Shown here one piece after another: positions 1-5,351 of a stretch of 6,142 bases of DNA. The stretch's first letter is position 1. Each line of letters opens with the position of its first letter. This DNA comes from JABFXC01 sp035551575 (GTDB lineage Bacteria > Gemmatimonadota > Gemmatimonadetes > Gemmatimonadales > Gemmatimonadaceae): NCBI GenBank assembly GCA_035551575.1, contig DASZNJ010000215.1, positions 1 through 6,142 of the forward strand, given 5' to 3'. The position numbers were made by a program, and so were the translations under genes. A model generated the notes under the pieces. The model was not told the origin of the DNA. It worked only from the letters and a program-made list of their open reading frames with translations, and searched no databases.

Positions 1-802
1 GTCGAAGAGCCGCGCCGCGCTGGTCTACGGCCAGATGACGGAACCGCCAGGAGCGCGCCTGCGCGTCGGCCTGTCGGCGCTGACCGTCGCCGAGTACTTC
101 CGCGACGCGGAAGGCAAGGACGTCCTCCTGTTCATCGACAACATTTTCCGCTTCACCCAGGCGGGCTCGGAAGTGTCGGCGCTGCTCGGCCGCATGCCGA
201 GCGCGGTCGGCTACCAGCCGACACTGGCGACGGAGATGGGCGACCTGCAGGAGCGCATCACCTCGACGAAGAACGGCTCGATCACCTCGGTGCAGGCGAT
301 CTACGTGCCCGCCGACGACATCACCGATCCTGCGCCGGCCACCGCGTTCGCGCACCTCGACGCGACCGTCGTTCTTTCGCGCGCGATCACCGAGCTCGGG
401 ATCTATCCCGCCGTCGATCCGCTCGCGTCGAGCAGCCGCATCCTCGATCCGCAGTTCGTCGGCGACCGCCACTACAAGGCGGCGACGAGCGTACAGCGCA
501 TCCTGCAGCGCTACAAGGAGCTCCAGGACATCATCGCGATCCTTGGCATGGACGAGCTCTCGGAGGACGACAAGAAGATCGTCGGCCGCGCGCGCCGTCT
601 GCAGCGCTTCATGTCGCAGCCGTTCAAGGTCGCCGAGCAGTTCACGGGCATCCCGGGCAAGTACGTCAAGCTCGAGGAGACGATCTCCTCGTTCGAGCGC
701 CTGGTCGCCGGAGAGTTCGACGCGCTGCCCGAGCAGGCGTTCTTCATGGCGGGCGGCATCGAGGACGTCGTGGCCAACGCCGAGCGCATGGCGAAGGCGT
801 AG
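1..802 (+). CDS. atpD: F1F0 ATP synthase subunit beta, C-terminal part (5' end outside window)
   Basis: This is the catalytic beta subunit of the F1 sector, which makes or hydrolyses ATP at the alpha/beta interfaces. The reading frame is open from base 2, so the first ATG (35) is internal, in the conserved segment VYGQMTEPPGAR. About 266 codons are present; the Walker A P-loop and the GERTREGND region lie upstream of the window. Fragment residues (serine at bases 2-4 = 1) show the Walker B strand LLFIDN around 42-47 with its aspartate at 46, the adenine-site tyrosine in ELGIYPAVDP at about 135, the S-x-x-D-P segment SSRILDP near 145-150, and the DELSEED-loop variant DELSEDD at about 184-190, which contacts the gamma subunit. 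The C-terminal helical domain is intact up to the TAG at 800-802. It lies 3 nt before atpC, so the two are certainly co-transcribed and probably translationally coupled. Nothing suggests decay. Confidence 0.98.
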   Translation, partial: SKSRAALVYGQMTEPPGARLRVGLSALTVAEYFRDAEGKDVLLFIDNIFRFTQAGSEVSALLGRMPSAVGYQPTLATEMGDLQERITSTKNGSITSVQAIYVPADDITDPAPATAFAHLDATVVLSRAITELGIYPAVDPLASSSRILDPQFVGDRHYKAATSVQRILQRYKELQDIIAILGMDELSEDDKKIVGRARRLQRFMSQPFKVAEQFTGIPGKYVKLEETISSFERLVAGEFDALPEQAFFMAGGIEDVVANAERMAKA

Positions 803-805
803 CCG

Positions 806-1057
806 ATGCTGACCGTGTCGGTTGTCTCGCCCGAGCGCACTCTCTTCGAAGGCGAGGCCGAGTCGCTCGTCGCGCCGGCGTATGACGGTGAGGTCGGCAT
901 CATGTCGATGCATGCTCCGATGCTGACGCTTCTCGGCTCGGGCGAGCTCAGATTGAACGCCGCGGGTGGTGAGCGCCGGTTCGCGGTGTTCGGCGGGTTC
1001 CTGGAGGTTGCCGATGACCGCGTCCGCATCGTTACGGAGCGCGCCGAGTCGAAGTAG
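806..1057 (+). CDS. atpC: F1F0 ATP synthase subunit epsilon, short form without the C-terminal helical domain
   Basis: Epsilon is part of the central stalk and couples rotation of gamma and the c-ring to F1. The 83 residues cover the N-terminal beta-sandwich only. Visible motifs are VSPERTLFEGEAESL at 7-21, the GEVGIMSMHAP segment at 28-38 (family form GExGVLPGHAP) and the FAVFGGFLEV strand at 59-68. The protein stops at TERAESK, exactly where the two-helix C-terminal domain would begin; E. coli-type epsilon is about 139 residues. I see no leftover helical-domain coding between the TAG (1055-1057) and the terminator at 1081, so this looks like a naturally short subunit and not a frameshift. 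Short epsilons of similar length are known in Chlorobi. In the full-length family the missing helices inhibit ATP hydrolysis, so that control is presumably absent here (inference). The ATG at 806 follows the atpD stop after 3 nt. Confidence 0.93.
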   Translation: MLTVSVVSPERTLFEGEAESLVAPAYDGEVGIMSMHAPMLTLLGSGELRLNAAGGERRFAVFGGFLEVADDRVRIVTERAESK

Positions 1058-1080
1058 TCGCCAGAAACAGGAGTTGCGGG

Positions 1081-1116
1081 CGGGCCGGAGCGTTTGCTCC
1101 GGCCCGTTTCCGCTTT
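1081..1116 (+). terminator. Intrinsic terminator of the ATP synthase operon
   Basis: A perfect 11-bp GC-rich stem pairs 1081-1091 with 1096-1106, with a GTTT tetraloop at 1092-1095. A pyrimidine-rich tail follows (GTTTCCGCTTT, 1106-1116). The tail is not a clean T-run, so termination may be incomplete or Rho-assisted. Its position 24 nt after the atpC stop and before an unrelated gene fits the end of the atp operon. Confidence 0.75.
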
Positions 1117-1199
1117 GATTCGCGGCGGAGGGCCCTGTTTCGGTGCGCCGGTTGCAATAGGGCTACGCGACGGATCACCTTCTCGCACGATACGATCTC

Positions 1200-1874
1200 A
1201 TGAGCCGAAATCGACTGACTTCCCGCGCCGCGTTCGTCACGGCGTTCCTCACGGCGACGCTCGGAACCGCCGGAAGCTGCCTGGCGCAGATGCCGGCGAC
1301 GCCCGTCCTCCAGAACGCGTGGGCCAATGCGGGCATCACGCTCGCCGCCGACTACGGGAACGGGCAGCGTGCGTCCGCAATCGCTGGCGCGCTTGCGTGG
1401 GCGCCGACCCAGTCCCGTTTCCAGCTCAGCGCGGGCGCGGGGGTGGTGAGAGCCGACTCGGGCGGTTCCCAGGGTGCGTATGGCGCCCGTCTTTCGATCC
1501 CGGTGAAGAGCTTCGCATCAGGTAGCCTGGGGACCGCCATCTTCGGTGGGGTCGGCGTGACCTCGAAGAGAGGCGTTACGATGTCGTCGTTTCCGGTTGG
1601 CGTTGCGCTGGGCTATCGGCATGCGCTCGGAGCGACTCGAGGCATCAGCGTGTATGTCGCCCCGTTCTATACGATCGCGCGGATCAAGGGAGACTCGCTG
1701 AGCGAGCCGAAAGGGGGGGCGTTACGCGCATCAGCAGGTCTCGACGTCACGGTCGCCCCGCAGGTCGGGGTGACAGTGGGGTACGAGATGGGCGCCGATG
1801 CGAAGAATGGAACACCCGGGCCGCGAGGCGGAGTTTTCGGGGTGGGTATCTCCTACGCGCTGCACCGCCAGTAA
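1200..1874 (+). CDS. Secreted protein, probable small outer-membrane beta-barrel
   Basis: I do not recognise a named family. The 224-residue product starts with a signal peptide: basic n-region MSRNRLTSR, hydrophobic stretch about 11-26, and a likely signal peptidase I site after A29 (CLA|QMP). A Cys at 27 lacks a good lipobox (AGSC), so a lipoprotein is less likely. The mature part is rich in Gly, Ala, Ser and Val. It shows repeated stretches of alternating polar and apolar residues, roughly 45-52, 57-67, 73-84, 92-101, 109-119, 129-141, 148-160, 173-186, 189-198 and 210-220, separated by short turns. That suits an 8-10 stranded barrel. The last strand (GVGISYAL) has an aromatic near the end but not the classical terminal Phe. 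The ATG at 1200 is chosen because the signal peptide begins there; there is no Shine-Dalgarno sequence upstream. The gene is flanked by terminators and so is probably transcribed alone. Secretion is well supported, the barrel is inference, and the role is unknown. Confidence 0.75.
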   Translation: MSRNRLTSRAAFVTAFLTATLGTAGSCLAQMPATPVLQNAWANAGITLAADYGNGQRASAIAGALAWAPTQSRFQLSAGAGVVRADSGGSQGAYGARLSIPVKSFASGSLGTAIFGGVGVTSKRGVTMSSFPVGVALGYRHALGATRGISVYVAPFYTIARIKGDSLSEPKGGALRASAGLDVTVAPQVGVTVGYEMGADAKNGTPGPRGGVFGVGISYALHRQ

Positions 1875-1907
1875 ACGGTGCGTGGCGACGCGAGCCTACC
1901 GTCCCAC

Positions 1908-1940
1908 GGGGCAAGCTTCTTGCCCCTCTTGTCTTGTCTC
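1908..1940 (+). terminator. Terminator-like hairpin between the barrel gene and the receiver gene
   Basis: A perfect 8-bp stem pairs GGGGCAAG (1908-1915) with CTTGCCCC (1919-1926) around a CTT loop. A T-rich tail, TCTTGTCTTGTCTC, follows at 1927-1940. It lies 33 nt after the barrel-gene stop and ends about 20 nt before the receiver start, so it may end the upstream transcript or attenuate read-through. A weaker 6-bp hairpin (1862-1867 with 1876-1881) spans the TAA stop just upstream. Confidence 0.7.
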
Positions 1941-1960
1941 CCTGCCGATTGGATGTGCTG

Positions 1961-2353
1961 ATGGATACGCTTCCTCCCATCCTCGTGGTTGACGACAACC
2001 ACGACAACGCCGAAATCATCCGCCAGTATCTCGAGGTGCGCGGCTATCCCATCACCGTGGCGTACAGCGGCGATGAGGCCCTGGCCGTGTTCGAGCAGGT
2101 GAAGCCGGCGCTGGTGCTCCTCGACGTCATGATGCCGGGCCGCGATGGTTGGGAGACCTGCCGGCTCATGAAGCAACATCCGACCCTCGGCCGGAAGGTG
2201 CGAATCGTGATGGTGACGGCGCTCGACGAGTGGTCGGACAAGCGCGAAGCCCTTCAGACCGGCGCGGACGATTACGTGGAAAAGCCCTTTGACCTGCCGA
2301 AGCTCGCGACGACCGTGCAAAGGAACCTCGCAATGCTGTCGGCGGCGTCCTAG
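1961..2353 (+). CDS. Stand-alone response regulator receiver domain (CheY-like)
   Basis: This is a single-domain phosphoacceptor protein of 130 residues with no output domain. All functional receiver positions are present: acidic pair D11-D12 in ILVVDDN, phosphoacceptor D55 in LLDVMMPGRDG, switch T86 in VMVTA, conserved K108 in VEKPFD, and Y105 as the aromatic switch. It should therefore accept phosphate from a histidine kinase, which is not encoded in the window. I chose ATG 1961 because the first beta-strand starts six residues later. In-frame GTG 1955 and TTG 1934 are possible earlier starts, but their extra residues (SPCRLD) match nothing in the fold; no start has a strong ribosome binding site. 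The next ORF, an EAL phosphodiesterase, begins 15 nt after the TAG and in the same reading frame. The likely job is to control that protein, either as a partner or as what would be its N-terminal domain if the stop is read through or is an error. Confidence 0.93.
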   Translation: MDTLPPILVVDDNHDNAEIIRQYLEVRGYPITVAYSGDEALAVFEQVKPALVLLDVMMPGRDGWETCRLMKQHPTLGRKVRIVMVTALDEWSDKREALQTGADDYVEKPFDLPKLATTVQRNLAMLSAAS

Positions 2354-2368
2354 CGGCCCGCCGCGCTC

Positions 2369-4009
2369 GTGAACCAGAGCACGCTCCTCACCGACAGCGG
2401 CGATCCGCAGATCACCGACGCCCTCGCGCAACTCGATGCGTGGCGGGCAGTCGTGGTCCCCTCGCAGGACGTGGCGCGGGCGATCGGCCACGAGCGCGGG
2501 CTGCGAGCCGTCTACGTCACGGCGGAAAGCCCGCCGACGCTGCGCGAGATCGTGGAGTGCGCGCACGCGAAGGGACTCCCGGTGATCGTCGGCTGCAAGG
2601 ACGATGCGGCCAGGCGGCGGGCGATCGAGCTGCGTGCCGAGGAGTGGCTGCGCCTGCCGACCGACGCGGAGGAGATCGCGGGACGGGTGCGGTCGGCGAT
2701 CATGCGCCAGCTGCCTGGCGACGCGCCTAACGGCGACCGCGCCGAGCGCGCGGAGCAGGCGCAGATGCTCTACGACTTCATGACCGGGCTGCCGACGCTC
2801 CCGGTGATGATCGAACGGATGCGCCCGCAGATCAAGGAGCGGGGCGAGCTCGTCGTCGTCTACTTCAACTTCGTGCGGTATTCGAAGATCGAGGAGATCT
2901 ACGGGTGGGAGAAGCTTGACGCCGTGCTCGAGACCACGGCGGCCGGGGTGAAGGAATTCCTCGACGGCCATTCGATGCAGGCGTCGCGCGTGATGGTCAG
3001 CTACACCAACGACGACGACTTCATCTTCTTCCACGTACCGCCGGCCGGCGAGGCACGGGCGTCGGAGCAGCAGATCACGACGCTGGTGGGCCGGCTCCAG
3101 GAGCACGTGGCCCAGCGCATCGAGGTCGCCCACGGCGAGGACATCGCGGCGCTCTTCGAGATCTACGTCGGGCTGGCGCGGGTCTACTACAATCCGAAGC
3201 TCCGCCTCGAGCGCCTGATCTATCGCGGGATTCGTGAAGCGGCGACCGCAGCGAAGAGCGTCGAGGAACGGGAGCGTGCGCGACGGGTCGACGACCTCCG
3301 GACGAGCCTCCGCGACCGGGCCGTCTACGTGGACTATCACCCGATCGTTGTCGCGACGACGCGGCAGATCTTCGGTTATGAAGCGCTCGCGCGCGGGGTG
3401 ATGCGCAGCCTGCGAAGCCCGGAGGTCATGTTCGACGTCGCTGCCGAAGCCGACATGATCTGGGAGCTCAGTCGGCTCTGCCGCAGCCGGGCGATCGAGG
3501 GAATCGAAACCCGGCTCGGGCCAGGGGAGCTGCTGTTCATCAACGTCGACCCGCACGACTTCGCCGATCCCGCGTTCACCGAGGCGGAGGTGAAGGATCC
3601 GTCGCGCGTCGTCATCGAGATCACCGAGCGCACGGCGATCAAGGACTATCCGAAGTTCCGCGAGCGGCTGAAGGCATTCCGCGAGCAGGGCTATCGCTTC
3701 GCCGTCGATGACGCTGGGAGCGGCTATGCGGGGCTCGGATCGATCGCCAACCTCGAGCCGGATTTCATCAAGCTGGACATCTCACTGATCAACGCCATCG
3801 ACTCGAACTTCATCAAGCAGAACCTCGTCGAGTCGATGGTCAAGTTCGCGAACGACCACGGCGCGCAGGTCATCGCCGAAGGCGTGGAGCGGTCGGAGGA
3901 GTTCGAGACCGTCAAGTCGCTCGGCGTCCACCTCGTCCAGGGATTCTTCCTCCACCGCCCGATCACCGCACCGGCGAGCGGGGTGATCGCCGTGTCGCCG
4001 AAGGCCTGA
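2369..4009 (+). CDS. c-di-GMP phosphodiesterase: degenerate receiver + degenerate GGDEF + intact EAL
   Basis: This 546-residue cytoplasmic protein has no membrane segment and should hydrolyse c-di-GMP to pGpG. Residues about 25-113 look like a receiver that lost its chemistry: the phosphoacceptor position is T51, the switch Thr is G75, the Lys is L96 (LRLPTD for x-x-KPFD), and there is no acidic pair. Residues about 130-300 follow the GGDEF fold (DFMTGLPTL, then VVVYFNFVRYSKIEEIYG), but the signature is NDDDF at 214-218 and no RxxD I-site precedes it, so it is not a cyclase. The EAL domain, about 316-540, keeps all the usual metal and catalytic positions: E338 (EAL), N392, E417, D447-D448, K468, D470, E504 and Q524. 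Variants are DYHPI at 322-326 where QPI is usual, and DDAGSG where DDFGTG is usual. GTG 2369 is the first start codon after the in-frame TAG of the receiver gene; no clear ribosome binding site is seen. It converges with waaA, with 3 nt between the stops. Confidence 0.94.
   Translation: MNQSTLLTDSGDPQITDALAQLDAWRAVVVPSQDVARAIGHERGLRAVYVTAESPPTLREIVECAHAKGLPVIVGCKDDAARRRAIELRAEEWLRLPTDAEEIAGRVRSAIMRQLPGDAPNGDRAERAEQAQMLYDFMTGLPTLPVMIERMRPQIKERGELVVVYFNFVRYSKIEEIYGWEKLDAVLETTAAGVKEFLDGHSMQASRVMVSYTNDDDFIFFHVPPAGEARASEQQITTLVGRLQEHVAQRIEVAHGEDIAALFEIYVGLARVYYNPKLRLERLIYRGIREAATAAKSVEERERARRVDDLRTSLRDRAVYVDYHPIVVATTRQIFGYEALARGVMRSLRSPEVMFDVAAEADMIWELSRLCRSRAIEGIETRLGPGELLFINVDPHDFADPAFTEAEVKDPSRVVIEITERTAIKDYPKFRERLKAFREQGYRFAVDDAGSGYAGLGSIANLEPDFIKLDISLINAIDSNFIKQNLVESMVKFANDHGAQVIAEGVERSEEFETVKSLGVHLVQGFFLHRPITAPASGVIAVSPKA
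2725..2732 (+). repeat. GCCTAACG octamer, copy 1
   Basis: This exact GCCTAACG lies within the EAL-protein gene, at the boundary between the degenerate receiver and the GGDEF-like domain (codons for APNG, near residues 119-122). It is one of three exact copies in the window. Confidence 0.5.
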
Positions 4010-4069
4010 CGCTCAGCGCGCCGCCGCGCCCCTCGACAGCAGCTCCTCGACGAGCCTGACGCTCCGCGC
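4004..4069. repeat. Short imperfect direct repeat across the convergent gene ends
   Basis: Positions 4004-4019 and 4054-4069 match at 15 of 16 bases (GCCTGACGCTC then A or C, then GCGC). The first copy contains both stop codons of the convergent genes, and the second lies in the waaA 3' coding end. It may be chance in GC-rich DNA. Confidence 0.35.
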
Positions 4070-5314
4070 CGTCGCACCCGCGTTCTCCTCGACGACGCGC
4101 CGAGCCGCCTCGCCTGCCGCCTGACGCGCGCCGGGCTCCTCGATCCATCGGCGCACGGCATCGGCGATCGCGCGCTGGTCGTTCGCCGACCGAGCAGCGC
4201 CGGCCGCGAGCAGCAGCCCGGCATCCCGGCTGCCCTGATGCTGCGGTCCGAAGATGACGGGGACTCCGTACGCCGCCGGCTCGAGAACCGAGTGCAGGCC
4301 GGCGGCGTGGAATCCGCCCCCGACGAAGGCGATGTCAGCGAGCGCGTACAGCTCGCCGAGGACACCGAGCCGGTCGACGAGGACGACGTCCGCCGACGCG
4401 GCTTCGGCCATGCCTAACGTTGCGCTGCGCAGTCCTTCGGAGGCGGCCCATCGCCGGATCGGCGCGAGATGGTTCGCCGTCGGCTCGTGCGGCGCGACGA
4501 TCGCGCGGAGCCCCGGTGTCGACCGGTGAAGCCCGGCGATCGCCGGCAGCAGCTCGCGCTCATCGGCCGGCCAGCTCGAGCCGGCGACGAGGGTCGGCCG
4601 GCCGGACCGCAGGGGTGCCAGCAGGTGGCCGGCGCGGTCGGCGCGGCCCGCGCGGGCAATCACCTGGTCGAAGCGCGTATCGCCGGTCACGCGAACCGCG
4701 TCGCGGCGGCAGCCGAGCGCGATGAGGCGTGTCGCGTCGTCCCCGCTGATCGCCCCGACGGCGTCGAGCGCCGCGTAGGCGTCGTGAAGCAGGAGCTTCG
4801 CGACCCAGTGAGTGCGCGACGAGCCGGGGGCGAGCGTGGCGCTCAGCAGGGCGATCGAGATGTCGCGCTGACGGGCTTCCTCGACCAGCGTTGGCCAGAC
4901 ATCGAGCTTGCTGAACACGAGCGCGGACGGCCGGAGCGCGTCGAGGACGGCGCGAGCGGCTCTGGTGGTGTCGAAGGGGAGGACGTCGTGAAAGTCGGCA
5001 TCGAGCGACTCCGCGAACGCTTCCGCGCTCGGGGAAAACCAGGTGTAGGCGAGCTGGATCTGCGGGTGGCTCGCGCGCAGCGCCTCGAGTACGGGCCTGG
5101 CCTGGAGCCCCTCCCCGACGGACGGTGCATGGAACCAGAGCAGGGGGCGCGCGGGGTCGCGGAAACGACGCCCCCACTCGCTGAAGCGCTGGACGACCCC
5201 ACGCCTCGACTCGAAGGACCTGCGAACCTTGCCGCCCCCTGGCGACGCGACCGCCGCGGCGGCCTCGGCGAGGGAACCGGCCGCGGCGTAGGCAACGCGG
5301 ACGATCGGGTTCAC
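4013..5314 (-). CDS. waaA: 3-deoxy-D-manno-octulosonic acid (Kdo) transferase, FCB-type
   Basis: WaaA (KdtA) transfers Kdo from CMP-Kdo to the lipid A precursor at the inner face of the inner membrane, the first step of LPS core synthesis. The 433 residues form a GT-B fold of two Rossmann halves. The N-half has FHAPSVGE at 61-68, whose E68 matches the family's catalytic base, and FSKLDVWPTL at 134-143. The C-half has TGDTRFDQV at 210-218, LVAGSSWPADE at 242-252, APHEP at 274-278, FVGGGF at 330-335 and HSVLEPAAYGVPVIFGP at 341-357. The K-x-D-x-W and GDTRFD forms resemble Bacteroidetes-type enzymes more than the proteobacterial ETELWPN and GNLKFD forms. The usual N-terminal membrane anchor is represented only by an Ala-rich stretch at about 4-24. 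GTG 5314 is tightly bounded: an in-frame TAA lies one codon upstream (5320-5318). It probably shares a transcript with the Dsb-like gene 37 nt upstream. One TTA leucine codon lies at 4416-4418, inside a repeated octamer. Confidence 0.93.
   Translation of the reverse strand: MNPIVRVAYAAAGSLAEAAAAVASPGGGKVRRSFESRRGVVQRFSEWGRRFRDPARPLLWFHAPSVGEGLQARPVLEALRASHPQIQLAYTWFSPSAEAFAESLDADFHDVLPFDTTRAARAVLDALRPSALVFSKLDVWPTLVEEARQRDISIALLSATLAPGSSRTHWVAKLLLHDAYAALDAVGAISGDDATRLIALGCRRDAVRVTGDTRFDQVIARAGRADRAGHLLAPLRSGRPTLVAGSSWPADERELLPAIAGLHRSTPGLRAIVAPHEPTANHLAPIRRWAASEGLRSATLGMAEAASADVVLVDRLGVLGELYALADIAFVGGGFHAAGLHSVLEPAAYGVPVIFGPQHQGSRDAGLLLAAGAARSANDQRAIADAVRRWIEEPGARQAAGEAARRVVEENAGATARSVRLVEELLSRGAAAR
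4413..4420 (+). repeat. GCCTAACG octamer, copy 2
   Basis: This exact GCCTAACG is on the plus strand, antisense to waaA, where it encodes T-L-G around residues 299-301. It forces a TTA leucine codon, which is rare in such GC-rich DNA. Confidence 0.5.
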
Positions 5315-5315
5315 G

Positions 5316-5323
5316 CGTTAGGC
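5316..5323 (-). repeat. GCCTAACG octamer, copy 3, just before the waaA start
   Basis: This exact GCCTAACG is on the minus strand and ends one base before the GTG start of waaA. Its TAA is in frame with waaA and so bounds the start codon. It sits in the 37-nt gap between the Dsb-like gene and waaA. Confidence 0.5.
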
Positions 5324-5351
5324 GCCGCGCGGCGTGTCGCTCGCGTGGATC

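Noticed and set aside
35..37. ATG at 35 as the start of the beta subunit
   Set aside because: It is the conserved internal Met of GQMTEPPGAR; the frame is open to the window edge and the preceding residues (AALVYGQ) match the family.
511..1188. 225-codon open frame on the minus strand across atpD, atpC and the terminator
   Set aside because: It runs through two conserved genes and a terminator hairpin; the product is low-complexity Ser/Arg/Pro.
1152..1196. Promoter with TTGCAA (1152-1157) and TACGAT (1191-1196) for the barrel gene
   Set aside because: The spacer is 33 nt, far from about 17, and the -10-like box almost touches the ATG at 1200. Only a leaderless transcript from the second box remains conceivable.
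1200..1290. Lipoprotein signal in the barrel protein (Cys27)
   Set aside because: The residues before Cys27 are A-G-S, lacking the usual Leu at -3; a signal peptidase I site after A29 fits better.
2756..3270. Diguanylate cyclase activity for the GGDEF-like domain
   Set aside because: The signature is NDDDF, with no glycine pair, and the I-site is missing, so cyclase activity is not expected.
1853..3556. 567-codon open frame on the minus strand opposite the receiver and EAL genes
   Set aside because: Its composition (His, Arg, Asp and Val-rich, with no fold motifs) is that of the antisense shadow of GC-rich coding DNA. The plus-strand genes carry complete family motifs across the same bases.
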